Shown: piece after piece, positions 35,261-44,616 of the stretch
Layout of the letters: each line of letters begins with the position of its first letter
Numbering within the stretch: position 1 is the stretch's first letter
Assembly (NCBI RefSeq): GCF_900091415.1
Contig: NZ_FMHU01000002.1
Span: forward strand, 2,790,001 to 2,854,000
DNA: 64,000 bases
Direction: 5' to 3'
From: Micromonospora inyonensis
GTDB lineage: Bacteria; Actinomycetota; Actinomycetes; Mycobacteriales; Micromonosporaceae
Notes under the pieces: generated by a model
Database searches by the model: none
Seen by the model: only the letters and a program-made list of their open reading frames with translations
Told to the model about the DNA's origin: nothing
Translations under genes and position numbers: made by a program

Positions 35261-35848
35261 ATGAGCATCGTCTTCGCCGACCGCGGCCTGCACCTCGGCA
35301 TCCTGAACGCCCTCCTGACCGACGAGGTGATCGCCGAGGCCGACCTCAGAGCGATCATCGAGTCGACCGGCCCGGACGGCCCGGACGACGGCTATCCGGG
35401 CCCGGGGCCGCGCCTGGCGGCGTCGCTGGACCTCCTGCACGCCGTCGCGGTGCCGTCCACCGCGGCCACGGCGATCACCCACCTGGACTTCGACGGCGGC
35501 AACGATATCTACATGCTCGTCGAGCAGACCCTGGACATCGACACGGGCGGCGAGTCCGACGACTACAACGTGACGTCGCTGGAGGGCATCCACGCGCTGT
35601 CGGGCCTGCAGTCGTTGGACCTGGACGGCCACGGATACCACCCGGAGCCGCTGGACCTGACCCCGCTGGCCGGCCACCCGACCCTGTCGGAGCTGGTCCT
35701 GACCGGCGACTGCACCGGGGCGGGGGCGTTGGAGTCGTTGCTGGCGCTGCGGAACCTGGACATCAGCCTGGCGCACCTCGACGACCCCGATGTCCCGACC
35801 CGCCTGGAGGCTCGCGGAGTGACGGTCCACCACCGCGGGCGCCGTTGA
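35261..35848 (+). CDS. Leucine-rich-repeat-like hypothetical protein
   Basis: A 195-residue protein. The N-terminal 60 residues (FADRGLHLGILNALLTDEVI) are followed by acidic strands (LDFDGGNDIYMLV, LDIDTGGESDDYNVTSL) and then about four leucine-rich repeats (LSGLQSLDLDGHG, HPTLSELVLTGDC, LLALRNLDISLAHL). Actinobacterial proteins of this sort are sometimes contact-system immunity proteins or protein-interaction modules, but no toxin neighbour is seen. The ATG at 35261 is chosen because the conserved-looking part begins there; the frame upstream is open but poorly coded. It is divergent from aspS and convergent with the acyl-ACP desaturase. Confidence 0.6.
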   Translation: MSIVFADRGLHLGILNALLTDEVIAEADLRAIIESTGPDGPDDGYPGPGPRLAASLDLLHAVAVPSTAATAITHLDFDGGNDIYMLVEQTLDIDTGGESDDYNVTSLEGIHALSGLQSLDLDGHGYHPEPLDLTPLAGHPTLSELVLTGDCTGAGALESLLALRNLDISLAHLDDPDVPTRLEARGVTVHHRGRR

Positions 35849-35978
35849 CCACACCGCAGCAGGGGCCGGTTGAGGGCGCCGGAGCAGCGCTACGGACCCT
35901 CCACCTGCCTCCTGTTCGACCTGCCCGGCGCGCCGGCGGCCCCGCCACCGAGGGGCTGACCCACCGGCGCGCGACGGG

Positions 35979-36923
35979 TCAGGACGAGGCGGCGAGACGG
36001 GCGGCGCGGGCCGCGCGCCGCTCCTCGAACCGGGACGCCTGGCGCTCCAGCGTGTCGAGCTGGGCGGCGATCTGGTCGCGGGCCGCCTCGCCGTCGGCGT
36101 CGAGCCCGGAGACGTTGAACACGTCCCACTGCCGCAGCACCGGGACCACCACGTCGTCGCGGTGCTGACGCAGGTCGTAGATGCCGGCGAGGGCGATCGC
36201 CACCGACTTGCGGGCGAAGCCGTCGATGCCGGCACCGGGCATCTGGAAGTCGGCCAGCACGTCGGCCACCGCGCGCATCGCCTGCCCCGGGGCCAGCTCG
36301 AACGCCGCGGCGAGCAGGTTGCGGTAGAAGACCATGTGCAGGTTCTCGTCGGCGGCGACCTTGGCCAGCAGCGCCTCGCACGCCGGGTCGCCGGTCACCC
36401 GTCCGGTGTTGCGGTGCGAGATCCGGGTCGCCAGCTCCTGGAACGACACGTACGCCAGCGTGTGCAGCACCTCGCTGTCGTGGGCGTTGGAGTAGCCGGC
36501 CGTCATGTGCGTCATCCGGGCCCGTTCCAGGGCCACCGGGTCGACCGCCCGGGTCACCGTCAGGTAGTCCCGGATCGCGGTGCCGTGCCGTCCCTCCTCT
36601 GCGGTCCAGCGCCCCACCCAGGTGCCCCAGGCCCCGTCCGGGCCGAACAGCGTGGCGATCTGGTGGTGGTACGAGGGGAGGTTGTCCTCGGTGAGCAGGT
36701 TGACGACCAGCGCCGTGCGCGCCACCTCCGACATCGTCGAGTCCGACTCCGACCAGGCGTCGCCGCCGAGCGGGCCGTCGAAGGTGCGCCCCTCGCTCCA
36801 CGGCACGTACTCGTGCGGGAACCACTCCTTCGCCACGCTCAGGTGGCGGTTCAGGTTCTTCTCGACGACGGGCTCGAGCTCGAGGAGCAGGGCGGTCTGG
36901 CTGAGAGCGGTGCTAGCGGTCAC
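35979..36923 (-). CDS. Acyl-ACP desaturase (soluble ferritin-like di-iron)
   Basis: This enzyme introduces a cis double bond into acyl-ACP. The 314-residue protein has the di-iron ligands of the family in order: E79-D80 and H86 in LLTEDNLPSYH, E110 and H113 in TAEEGRH, E163 in FQELATRISH, and E193/H196 in DENLH. The GTG at 36923 follows AGGGAG, which overlaps the edge of a perfect 33-bp palindrome, so expression is probably tightly controlled, most likely by a TetR-type fatty-acid regulator encoded elsewhere. It lies 72 bp after hisS on the same strand. Mycobacterial DesA1/DesA2 are relatives. It is a housekeeping-type lipid gene and probably not part of the cluster at 22-33 kb. Confidence 0.92.
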   Translation of the reverse strand: MTASTALSQTALLLELEPVVEKNLNRHLSVAKEWFPHEYVPWSEGRTFDGPLGGDAWSESDSTMSEVARTALVVNLLTEDNLPSYHHQIATLFGPDGAWGTWVGRWTAEEGRHGTAIRDYLTVTRAVDPVALERARMTHMTAGYSNAHDSEVLHTLAYVSFQELATRISHRNTGRVTGDPACEALLAKVAADENLHMVFYRNLLAAAFELAPGQAMRAVADVLADFQMPGAGIDGFARKSVAIALAGIYDLRQHRDDVVVPVLRQWDVFNVSGLDADGEAARDQIAAQLDTLERQASRFEERRAARAARLAASS

Positions 36924-36930
36924 GGGTTCT

Positions 36931-36963
36931 CCCTACGGTGGCGTAACCTACGCCACCGTAGGG
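36931..36963 (-). promoter_or_regulatory. 33-bp perfect palindrome upstream of the acyl-ACP desaturase
   Basis: Perfect 15-base arms CCCTACGGTGGCGTA and TACGCCACCGTAGGG are separated by ACC. It lies 7 bp before the GTG and overlaps the ribosome-binding site; a TAGAGT sequence that could be a -10 borders its upstream edge. An operator at the transcription start is more likely than a terminator for hisS, because it abuts the desaturase start codon. The core TACG..CCGTA resembles TetR-family operators of fatty-acid genes. Confidence 0.65.
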
Positions 36964-36995
36964 ACTCTATCGCGTACGCGCCAGTAACGTCCCGG

Positions 36996-38327
36996 CTAGC
37001 TGACCAGCGGTTTGAGGTCGGCCCGTGGCGGGGTCCACTCCCCCGCGTCGGCGGTCACCTGCTCGCCCGAGCGGATGTCCTTGACCTCGTCCGGAGCCCC
37101 GTCGACGCCCGGGAACCAGACGTACGGGATGCCGCGTCGCTCGGCGTACCGGATCTGCTTGCCGAACTTGGCGGCGGTCGGCGACACCTCGCACGGGACG
37201 CCGCGCCCGCGCAACGCCTGGGCGATCCGGTCGGTCTCCGCCCGTCGTTCCTCGGTCGGCACCGCCACCAGCACACACGTCGGCACACTCCGCGAGACGG
37301 TGAGCCGGTCCGCCCCGAAGAGCAGGCCGAGCAGGCGACTCACCCCGATCGAGATGCCCACCCCGGGGAACCGGCTCGCACCCGAGCTGGCCAGGTTGTC
37401 GTACCGGCCGCCGGAGCAGATCGAGCCGAACTTCTCGAAGCCCTGCAACTGGGTCTCGTAGACGGTGCCGGTGTAGTAGTCCAGCCCGCGCGCGATGCGC
37501 AGGTCGGCCACGCAGAGACCGGGCGCGTGCGCGGCCGCGGTCTCCACCACCCGGGTCAGCTCCTCGATGCCCTCGTCGAGCAGCGGGTGGGACACCCCGA
37601 GGGCGCGCACCTGCGCGGCGAACGCCGCGTCCGGCGCGGAGATCCGGGCCAGGGCCAGGCACGCCCGGGCCTGGGTCTCGCTCGCCCCCGCGGTGTCGCC
37701 GAGCAGTTCCGCCACCCGGTCGGGGCCGATCTTGTCGAGCTTGTCCACCGCGCGCAGCGCCGCCTCCGGGTCGGTCAGGCCGAGGCCCAGGTAGAAGCCC
37801 TCACAGACCTTGCGGTTGTTCACCTGGATCCGCACCGGCGGAATCGGCAGGCCGCGCAGGGCGTCCCCGATCACCAGCGGCATCTCCGCCTCGTGGTGCG
37901 CGGCGAGGGTGTCCCGGTCGACGATGTCGATGTCGGCCTGGAGGAACTCGCGGTAGCGCCCCTCCTGCGGCCGTTCCCCCCGCCACACCTTCTGGATCTG
38001 GTAGCGGCGGAACGGGAACTGGAGCCGGCCGGCGTTCTCCAGCACGTAGCGGGCGAACGGCACGGTCAGGTCGAAGTGCAGGCCGAGGGTGTCGTCGGCG
38101 GCCGGGGCGGTGCCCTCCTCCTCGTGCAGCCGCCGGATCACGTAGACCTCCTTGGAGGTCTCCCCCTTGCGCAGCAACTGGTCCAACGGCTCGACCGCGC
38201 GGGTCTCCAGCGGGGCGAAGCCGTACAGCTCGAAGGTGTCGCGGAGCCGGTCGAGGACGTACTGCTCGATCATGCGTTGCGACGGCGTCCACTCCGGGAA
38301 GCCGGAGATGGGCGTGGGCCTGCTCAT
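36996..38327 (-). CDS. hisS: Histidyl-tRNA synthetase
   Basis: A class II synthetase, 443 residues. Motifs are LHFDLTVPFARY near residue 84, QIQKVWRGERPQEGRYREF (motif 2, ~110-130), the histidine-specific RGLDYYTGTVYE near 280, GGRYDNLA and motif 3 (GVGISIGVSRLLGLL), followed by the C-terminal anticodon domain. The ATG at 38327 follows AAGGAGCACCC. It is downstream of the MBL-fold gene at a short distance with a small hairpin between, a conserved actinobacterial pairing. Confidence 0.97.
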   Translation of the reverse strand: MSRPTPISGFPEWTPSQRMIEQYVLDRLRDTFELYGFAPLETRAVEPLDQLLRKGETSKEVYVIRRLHEEEGTAPAADDTLGLHFDLTVPFARYVLENAGRLQFPFRRYQIQKVWRGERPQEGRYREFLQADIDIVDRDTLAAHHEAEMPLVIGDALRGLPIPPVRIQVNNRKVCEGFYLGLGLTDPEAALRAVDKLDKIGPDRVAELLGDTAGASETQARACLALARISAPDAAFAAQVRALGVSHPLLDEGIEELTRVVETAAAHAPGLCVADLRIARGLDYYTGTVYETQLQGFEKFGSICSGGRYDNLASSGASRFPGVGISIGVSRLLGLLFGADRLTVSRSVPTCVLVAVPTEERRAETDRIAQALRGRGVPCEVSPTAAKFGKQIRYAERRGIPYVWFPGVDGAPDEVKDIRSGEQVTADAGEWTPPRADLKPLVS

Positions 38328-38344
38328 TGGGTGCTCCTTGACCT

Positions 38345-38361
38345 CCCGCGCGTCGCGCGGG
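38345..38361 (-). terminator. Small hairpin between the MBL-fold gene and hisS
   Basis: Seven-base arms CCCGCGC and GCGCGGG surround a 3-base loop in the 41-bp gap. It is probably an attenuator or RNA-processing hairpin rather than a full terminator, as hisS follows closely. Confidence 0.45.
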
Positions 38362-38368
38362 TGCGGGA

Positions 38369-39082
38369 CTACCAGCCTCGGGTGGGTGCGACGGGGCTCG
38401 CGCCGCCACCCGCCTCGATGAGGTACGGGTTGCTCAGGCGCTCGCGACCGATGGTGGTGGCGGGGCCGTGGCCGGGCAGCACGACGGTGTCGTCGGCCAG
38501 CGGGAGGATCTTCTCCCGGAGGCTGGTCACCATCGCGGGCATGCTGCCGCCCGGCAGGTCGGTGCGACCGATCGAGCCGGCGAAGAGCACATCACCGGAG
38601 AGGCAGATCTGCTCGGCCTCCCAGGGTGAGCCGACACCGGGCATCCGGAACAGCACCGACCCGCCGGTATGGCCCGGGGCGTGGTCGACGGTGATCTCCA
38701 GACCGGCCAGGGCCAGGGTCGCGCCGTCGGTCAGCTCGGCGACGTCCTCCGGTTCGGTGTACGGCAGGCGACCGCCGAAGAGCTGGCGCAGGTCCATGGA
38801 GAGGCCCTTGGCCGGGTCGGCGAGCAACTCCCGGTCGTCCGGGTGGACGTACGCGGTGATGCCGCGCGCTCCGCAGACCGGGGCGACCGAGAAGGTGTGG
38901 TCGAGGTGCCCGTGGGTGAGCAGGACGGCGGCCGGATGCAGGCGGTGCTCGGCGAGCAGCGCGTCGAGGCGGTCGAGCACGCCGATGCCCGGGTCGACCA
39001 CCACGCACTGCTCCCCCGGCGCGGTGGCGACCACGTAGCAGTTGGTGCCGAAGGCGTCCGCGGGAAAGCCGGCCACGAGCAC
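38369..39082 (-). CDS. Metallo-beta-lactamase-fold hydrolase (glyoxalase II-like)
   Basis: A 237-residue MBL-fold protein with the zinc motif THGHLDH (~65-71), GHTGGS with the third histidine, CLSGDVLF with the bridging aspartate, and LPGHGP as the last histidine. FPADAFGTNCYVV at the N-terminus is typical of hydroxyacylglutathione-hydrolase-like proteins conserved beside hisS in actinobacteria. The real substrate is unknown; actinomycetes lack glutathione, so a mycothiol or other thioester is possible. The GTG at 39082 has AAGGGGAG upstream. It is divergent from the cyclophilin pair. Confidence 0.88.
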   Translation of the reverse strand: MLVAGFPADAFGTNCYVVATAPGEQCVVVDPGIGVLDRLDALLAEHRLHPAAVLLTHGHLDHTFSVAPVCGARGITAYVHPDDRELLADPAKGLSMDLRQLFGGRLPYTEPEDVAELTDGATLALAGLEITVDHAPGHTGGSVLFRMPGVGSPWEAEQICLSGDVLFAGSIGRTDLPGGSMPAMVTSLREKILPLADDTVVLPGHGPATTIGRERLSNPYLIEAGGGASPVAPTRGW

Positions 39083-39331
39083 GTCCGCTCCCCTTTCTCG
39101 TCGAGGCGTTACCGCTTCGCAGCCTAGCGGCGCGGGGCTGCGCGGACACCCCGGGTGGGCGGGGCCGTACGGCCAGTGAAAGATGACGATAGAACCCTTG
39201 GCCGACCTGGTACACCACATTCCCAGCCGGTACCCGTACACTCTGGCGGGCGTGTGGCGTGGCGCACTTGCGCCCGGCGGTGCCCGGCGCCCGTCCGCCA
39301 TGACGACCAGGGTAGAGGAAGGGGAGCGCGG

Positions 39332-40219
39332 GTGGCTTCCAGCAGGGACCGGCAGCGCAAACTCGCACGGGAGAAGCTCGACCGGCAGATGGCCCGCCGG
39401 GCCGCCCGCGCCAAGCGCCGCCGCCAGATCCAGGCGGGTGTCGGCGCTTCAGTGGTGCTCGCCCTCGTCGTGGTCGGTTCGGTCTGGGCGCTCGGCGGCT
39501 TCGACCGGGACCCGGAGGAGAACCGGGCCGAGCCGGACGTGTGCGCCTGGACGCCGCAGAACGCCGAGGGCAACGGCGACCTCAAGGACGTCGGGACCCC
39601 GCCGACCAAGGGTCTGCCCACCTCCGGCACCCGCCCGATGACGGTGACCACCAACCAGGGTGCCCCGATCACCGTCGAACTGGACCTGGCCGGCGCGCCG
39701 TGTGCCGCCGCGAGCATCGCCCACCTGGCGGGCCGCTCGTTCTACGACAACACCAAGTGCCACGAGATCACCGCCGAGGGGGCGCTGCGCTGCGGCGACC
39801 CGAGCGGCAGTGGACTCGGCGGCCCGACCTACTCGTTCTACGACGAGAACGTCCCCGACACGCCGTCGCCCAGCCCGGCCGCGGACCAGCCGCCCGCGTA
39901 CCCGAAGGGCACCGTGGCGATGATCGCCAGCCCGCCGGGTGCCAACAGCAGCCAGTTCCTGATCTTCTTCAAGGACTTCGACCCGACGGAGCCGGCGTAC
40001 TCGGTCATCGGAAAGGTCACCGGCGGGCTCGACGTGGTGGAGAAGGTCGGCGCCCTGGAGACCGTGGACAATGGGTCGGGGGCGAAGGTCAAGCCGAAGA
40101 CCGACGTGGTGATCCAGAGCCTGACCGTCGGCGAGCCGGCAACGACGCCGGCGGTGACGCCGGCCCCCGCTCCGAGCAGCCCGGCCGCTGCGCCGTCGGC
40201 GACTCCGAGCGACGGCTGA
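39332..40219 (+). CDS. Membrane-anchored cyclophilin-type protein, copy 1 (catalytic Arg lost)
   Basis: A 295-residue protein with a basic cytoplasmic head (1-33), one membrane helix (about 35-55) and an extracytoplasmic cyclophilin domain: ITVELDLAGAPCAAASIAHL, FYDNTKCHEI, ALRCGDPSGSGLGGPTYSF, PKGTVAMIASPPGANSSQFLIFF. A Pro/Ala/Thr tail ends the protein. In active cyclophilins the FHR arginine is catalytic; here the position reads CHE, so prolyl isomerase activity is probably lost or weak, and a chaperone or binding role is more likely. The GTG at 39332 has a GGAAGGGGAG site. It is 58 bp ahead of a paralogue. Confidence 0.87.
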   Translation: MASSRDRQRKLAREKLDRQMARRAARAKRRRQIQAGVGASVVLALVVVGSVWALGGFDRDPEENRAEPDVCAWTPQNAEGNGDLKDVGTPPTKGLPTSGTRPMTVTTNQGAPITVELDLAGAPCAAASIAHLAGRSFYDNTKCHEITAEGALRCGDPSGSGLGGPTYSFYDENVPDTPSPSPAADQPPAYPKGTVAMIASPPGANSSQFLIFFKDFDPTEPAYSVIGKVTGGLDVVEKVGALETVDNGSGAKVKPKTDVVIQSLTVGEPATTPAVTPAPAPSSPAAAPSATPSDG

Positions 40220-40277
40220 CCGCCGGCCCACACCACATCTGCGGCAACTGACCGCCGGAACATGACGAGGAGTGACC

Positions 40278-41108
40278 GTGACGTCCACCAGAGAGCGGCA
40301 GCGCGCGGCGGCGCGGGCCCGACTCGAGCGGGAGATGGCCGAGCGCGCGGCCAAGGCCCGCAAGCGCCGGCAGATGCAGGCGATCGTCGGGGCGGGGGCG
40401 GCCCTGCTGCTCGTGGTCGCCGGCACGGTGTGGCTCGTGACGAGCCTGGGCGACGACGAGACCGACACCACGGCCACGTCCGGCACCGCCCTCTGCGTCT
40501 GGAACGAGTCGCCGGCCGAGCAGCGGACGCCGCAGACCAAGGATGTCGGCCTGCCCGGCACGCAGCAGCCGAAGGTCGGCACCCAGACCATGACGATCGA
40601 CACCAACCTGGGGCCGATCACCGCCAAGGTCAATCTCGCCGACACGCCCTGCACGGCGGCCAGCTTCACCCACCTGGCCAGCAAGAACTTCTTCGACAAC
40701 AGCAAGTGCCACCGGCTGGTCACCGAAGGGCTGAAGGTGTTGCAGTGCGGTGACCCGAGCGCCACCGGCAAGGGCTGGCGGGAGACCGACGGCACCGGCG
40801 GCCCGCACTACCGCTTCGCCGAGGAGAACCTGCCCACCGACAAGCGGCCGCCGTACCCGGAGGGCGTCATCGCGATGGCCAACTCCGGTCAGCCGGGCAG
40901 CACGGGCAGCCAGTTCTTCATCGTGTACGGCGACTCGCAGCTCGACGCGAACTACACGGTGCTCGGCACGATCACCTCGGGGATGGACATCGTCAAGCAG
41001 GTCGGCGCGGCCGGGCACGACAACGCCTTCGGCCAGCAGGCAGGTGGTGGCCACCCGAAGAAGGAGGTCGTCATCAAGAAGCTGACCATGAGCGCGGTCC
41101 AGGGCTGA
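40278..41108 (+). CDS. Membrane-anchored cyclophilin-type peptidyl-prolyl isomerase, copy 2
   Basis: A 276-residue paralogue of the preceding gene with the same layout: basic head, membrane helix (about 40-58), then the cyclophilin domain (ITAKVNLADTPCTAASFTHLA, FFDNSKCHRLVTEG, LQCGDPSATGKG, GVIAMANSGQPGSTGSQFFIVY, MDIVKQVGAAG). The arginine after CH is present, so isomerase activity is plausible. The GTG at 40278 is chosen because GAGGAG is 6 bases upstream; the GTG at 40272 touches the ribosome site. It is conserved next to rel in actinobacteria. It probably assists folding of secreted proteins, in keeping with the secDF genes nearby. Confidence 0.92.
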   Translation: MTSTRERQRAAARARLEREMAERAAKARKRRQMQAIVGAGAALLLVVAGTVWLVTSLGDDETDTTATSGTALCVWNESPAEQRTPQTKDVGLPGTQQPKVGTQTMTIDTNLGPITAKVNLADTPCTAASFTHLASKNFFDNSKCHRLVTEGLKVLQCGDPSATGKGWRETDGTGGPHYRFAEENLPTDKRPPYPEGVIAMANSGQPGSTGSQFFIVYGDSQLDANYTVLGTITSGMDIVKQVGAAGHDNAFGQQAGGGHPKKEVVIKKLTMSAVQG

Positions 41109-41130
41109 CGCAGCCTCCGCTCCGCCACGA

Positions 41131-41161
41131 GAACGCCCGCCGGCCCCGCCGGCGGGCGTTC
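41131..41161. terminator. Bidirectional terminator between cyclophilin copy 2 and rel
   Basis: Perfect 13-bp arms GAACGCCCGCCGG and CCGGCGGGCGTTC enclose the loop CCCCG, in the 87-bp gap between convergent genes. Confidence 0.85.
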
Positions 41162-41195
41162 CGCGTACGCCCGCCGGCAGGGCCGGGACGCAGGG

Positions 41196-43700
41196 TCAGG
41201 CGCCGGATGTCACCCGGTACGCGTCGAAGACTCCGTCGACCTTGCGGACGGCGGCCAGCAGGTGACCGAGGTGCTTCGGGTCGGCCATCTCGAAGCTGAA
41301 CCGGCTCACCGCCACCCGGTCCCGGGTGGTGGTGACGGTGGCGGAGAGGATGTTCACCCGCTCCTCGGAGAGCACCCGGGTCACGTCGGCGAGCAACTTG
41401 TGCCGGTCGAGGGCCTCGACCTGGATGGCGACCAGGAACGTGGAGGCGGAGGTGAGCTTCCAGCTCACCTCGACCACCCGCTCCTGCTGCTCCTTGAGGT
41501 CCTCGGCGTTGGCGCAGTCGTCCCGGTGCACGCTGACCCCGCCGGAGCGGGTGACGAACCCGAAGACCGCGTCCGGCGGGACTGGCGTGCAGCAGCGGGC
41601 CAGTTTGATCCAGACGTCGCTGACGCCCCGGACCACCACCCCGGGATCGTGGCTGCTGGCCCGGTTGCGCGGTGGACGGGTGGCGACGGCGGTCTCGGCG
41701 ATGTCCTCGACCGCGCCCTCCTCGCCGCCGTACGCGGCCATCAGCCGCTGCACCACCGACTGCGCGGAGACCTGGCTGTCCCCCACGGCGGCGTAGAGCG
41801 AGGCCACGTCGGCCAGGTGCAGGTCCCGGGCGATCGTCATCAACGCGTCCGAGGTGAGCATCCGCTGCAACGGCATGCCCTGCTTGCGCATCGCCTTCAC
41901 GATCGAGTCCTTGCCGGCCTCGATCGCTTCCTCGCGCCGCTCCTTGTTGAAGTACTGCCGGATCTTCGTCCGCGCCCGGGGGCTCTTGACGAAGCCGAGC
42001 CAGTCCTGCGTCGGGCCGGCGGTGTCGGACTTCGAGGTGAAGATCTCGATCACGTCGCCGTTGGAGAGCGCCGACTCCAACGGCACCAGCTTGCCGTTGA
42101 CCCGCGCCCCGATGCACTTGTGCCCCACAACGGTGTGCACCGCGTACGCGAAGTCCACCGGCGTCGAGCCCGTCGGCAGCGGGATGACGTCGCCCTTGGG
42201 GGTGAAGACGTACACCTCCTGGCTGGACAGGTCGAAGCGCAGCGCGTCGAGGAACTCACTCGGGTCGGCCGCCTCCCGCTGCCAGTCCAGCAGCTGCCGC
42301 AGCCAGGTCATCTCGTCGATGTGCGCGGGCGGGCCGACGATCTGGGTGCCCTTGTGCTCCTTGTACTTCCAGTGCGCCGCGATGCCGAACTCGGCGGTGC
42401 GGTGCATGGCGTACGTGCGGATCTGCATCTCGACCGGCTTGCCGGTCGGCCCGATGACCGTCGTGTGCAACGACTGGTACATGTTGAACTTGGGCATCGC
42501 GATGTAGTCCTTGAACCGGCCCGGCACCGGCTGCCAGTTCGCGTGGATCACACCCAACGCGGCGTAGCAGTCCCGCACCGTGTCGACCAGGATCCGCACG
42601 CCGACCAGGTCGTAGATGTCGTTGAAGTCCCGCCCCCGCACGATCATCTTCTGGTAGATCGAGTAGAGGTGCTTCGGCCGGCCGGTGGTCTCCGCCTTGA
42701 TCTTGGCGACCTTCAGGTCGGTCTGGACCTTCTGGGTCACCTGGCGCAGCAGCGCCTCCCGCTGCGGCTGGTGCTCCCCGATCAGGCGGTTGATCTCCTC
42801 GTACCGCTTCGGGAAGAGCGTGCCGAAGGCCAGGTCCTCCAGCTCCCACTTGATGGTGTTCATACCGAGCCGGTGGGCCAGCGGGGCCAGGATCTCCAGC
42901 GTCTCCTTGGCCTTCTGCTCCTGCTTGGGGCGGGGCAGGAAGGTGAGGGTACGCATGTTGTGCAGCCGGTCGGCGAGCTTGATGACCAGCACCCGGGGGT
43001 CCTTCGCCATGGCGACCACCATCTTGCGGATGGTCTCCGCCTTGGCGGCGTCGCCCAGCTTGACCTTGTCGAGCTTGGTGACGCCGTCGACCAGGAGCGC
43101 GACCTCGCCGCCGAAGTCGACCTTCATCTGGTCCAGGGTGTAGGCGGTGTCCTCGATGGTGTCGTGCAGCAGCGCCGCCACCAGGGTGGTGGTGTCCATG
43201 CCGAGGTTGGCCAGGATGGTGGCGACCGCGAGCGGGTGGGTGATGTACGGGTCGCCGGACTTGCGGTACTGCCCCGAGTGCCAGCGGGCGGCCATGTCGA
43301 AGGCACGCTGGAGCAGGCGGGCGTCGGCCTTGGGGTGGTTCTCCCGATGGGTGGAGATCAGCGGTTCCAGTACCTCGCTGACCTGCGACGTCTGCCAGGG
43401 CGCGTTGAACCGGGCCAGCCGGGCCCGGACCCGCCGGCCGGTGGGCGCGTCAGCCAGGGCGAACCCGCCGGACGTGAGGTCGGACGGGTCGTCAGCCATC
43501 AGCGGACCTGCCAGGGGAGGCGTCCCGTCGCCGTTGCGCGGCACCGGGGTCGCCGGGACTCCGACCCCGCCGGTGCCTGCCGGAGCACTGCCGCCGGGGA
43601 GCCGGGCCGGACCGACACCGGTCCGGTCGGTCGCCGAGCTGTCCGCGTCGCCTGTCGGATGCACCGTGCCCTCCACCGGAGGAACGACATCGTTGGACAC
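41196..43700 (-). CDS. rel: Bifunctional (p)ppGpp synthetase/hydrolase
   Basis: This is the stringent-response enzyme of 834 residues. It has an N-terminal extension rich in Pro/Gly/Ala (1-85), an HD hydrolase domain with [10 protein letters not shown] near 178, a synthetase domain with [19 protein letters not shown] near 395 (the RFKD form typical of bifunctional enzymes), a TGS domain ([15 protein letters not shown] near 495), a helical/CC region with [12 protein letters not shown], and a C-terminal ACT domain. The GTG at 43700 is chosen because GAGGAGG lies just upstream; the frame is open to 43796. It is downstream of apt, the usual actinobacterial partner. It is intact. Confidence 0.95.
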   Translation of the reverse strand: MSNDVVPPVEGTVHPTGDADSSATDRTGVGPARLPGGSAPAGTGGVGVPATPVPRNGDGTPPLAGPLMADDPSDLTSGGFALADAPTGRRVRARLARFNAPWQTSQVSEVLEPLISTHRENHPKADARLLQRAFDMAARWHSGQYRKSGDPYITHPLAVATILANLGMDTTTLVAALLHDTIEDTAYTLDQMKVDFGGEVALLVDGVTKLDKVKLGDAAKAETIRKMVVAMAKDPRVLVIKLADRLHNMRTLTFLPRPKQEQKAKETLEILAPLAHRLGMNTIKWELEDLAFGTLFPKRYEEINRLIGEHQPQREALLRQVTQKVQTDLKVAKIKAETTGRPKHLYSIYQKMIVRGRDFNDIYDLVGVRILVDTVRDCYAALGVIHANWQPVPGRFKDYIAMPKFNMYQSLHTTVIGPTGKPVEMQIRTYAMHRTAEFGIAAHWKYKEHKGTQIVGPPAHIDEMTWLRQLLDWQREAADPSEFLDALRFDLSSQEVYVFTPKGDVIPLPTGSTPVDFAYAVHTVVGHKCIGARVNGKLVPLESALSNGDVIEIFTSKSDTAGPTQDWLGFVKSPRARTKIRQYFNKERREEAIEAGKDSIVKAMRKQGMPLQRMLTSDALMTIARDLHLADVASLYAAVGDSQVSAQSVVQRLMAAYGGEEGAVEDIAETAVATRPPRNRASSHDPGVVVRGVSDVWIKLARCCTPVPPDAVFGFVTRSGGVSVHRDDCANAEDLKEQQERVVEVSWKLTSASTFLVAIQVEALDRHKLLADVTRVLSEERVNILSATVTTTRDRVAVSRFSFEMADPKHLGHLLAAVRKVDGVFDAYRVTSGA

Positions 43701-43946
43701 CGGCCTCCTCACCCTTCGCCGGAACAGGCCGACCGTGACCGGTCGACCCGGGTACGCCGCCGACCTGGGCCGGCGGTCCTGCTCTGCTCGCGCCACCGTC
43801 GTCGGCCACCGCCTCCCGGCGGTTGCCGCGCTGGTGCCACCGGCGGGTCACCCCGCCCGGTCAGCAAAGGGCAATGCTACCCGTCGGGGACCTGGCGTGC
43901 CGCTCCCCCGGACGGCCCGCGCCGGGTCCGTCCGACGGCCGCCGGA

Positions 43947-44510
43947 TCAAACGGTCAGCAGGGCATGGACCGGACGCGGGGCCAGCCGCTCCCGGCCGCC
44001 GAGGAAGGCCAGCTCCAGCAGGACGGTGAAGCCGGACACCGTGCCACCGGCCCGCTCGACCAGGTCGAGGGTGGCTCCGGCGGTGCCCCCGGTAGCGAGG
44101 ACGTCGTCGACCACCAGGACGCGGTGGCCGGCGGTGAACGCGTCCTGGTGCACCTCCAGGGTCGCCTCGCCGTACTCCAGGGCGTACGAGGCCGAGTGGG
44201 TGGCCCGGGGCAGCTTTCCCGCCTTACGCACCGGCACGACGCCGACACCGGTGGCGTACGCGATGGCGGCGGCAACCACGAACCCGCGGGCCTCGATGCC
44301 GGCCACCACGTCGAAGGACTCCCGCCCGTGGTGGGCGATGATCCCGTCGACGACCTCACGGAAGACCGCACCGTCGGCGAAGAGCGGCATCAGGTCCTTG
44401 AACACGATCCCGGGCTTCGGGAAGTCCGGTACGTCGAGCACCCGACCGGCCACCAGCTCGGCGACGGCGGGACCGCTGTCCCCGCGTACCCCGGTGTGGG
44501 TCTGCGTCAC
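43947..44510 (-). CDS. apt: Adenine phosphoribosyltransferase
   Basis: A purine-salvage enzyme that makes AMP from adenine and PRPP. The 187-residue protein has the type I PRTase loop VLVVDDVLATGGTAGA (~127-142), FKDLMPLFADG, ARGFVVAAAIAYATG and RKAGKLPR. The GTG at 44510 with AGGGGGC upstream is used. It lies between secF and rel as in most actinobacteria; a 246-bp gap before rel, with no gene visible in it, allows a separate rel promoter. Confidence 0.95.
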   Translation of the reverse strand: MTQTHTGVRGDSGPAVAELVAGRVLDVPDFPKPGIVFKDLMPLFADGAVFREVVDGIIAHHGRESFDVVAGIEARGFVVAAAIAYATGVGVVPVRKAGKLPRATHSASYALEYGEATLEVHQDAFTAGHRVLVVDDVLATGGTAGATLDLVERAGGTVSGFTVLLELAFLGGRERLAPRPVHALLTV

Positions 44511-44529
44511 GATTGCCCCCTAAACGGCA

Positions 44530-44569
44530 CGGCGTCCTTCATGCTGTGCGCACAGCATGAAGGACGCCG
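44530..44569. repeat. 40-bp perfect palindrome between secF and apt
   Basis: Two 20-base perfect arms meet without a spacer at GTGC/GCAC (44549/44550); each arm contains GGCGTCCTTCATGCTGTGC or its complement. As RNA it would fold into an 18-bp stem with a four-base loop. It could terminate secDF or be a dispersed palindromic element. Confidence 0.85.
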
Positions 44570-44616
44570 CGACGTCGATCGTCGGCGGGTGGGGCGGTGT
44601 CGCCCCACCCGTTGGT

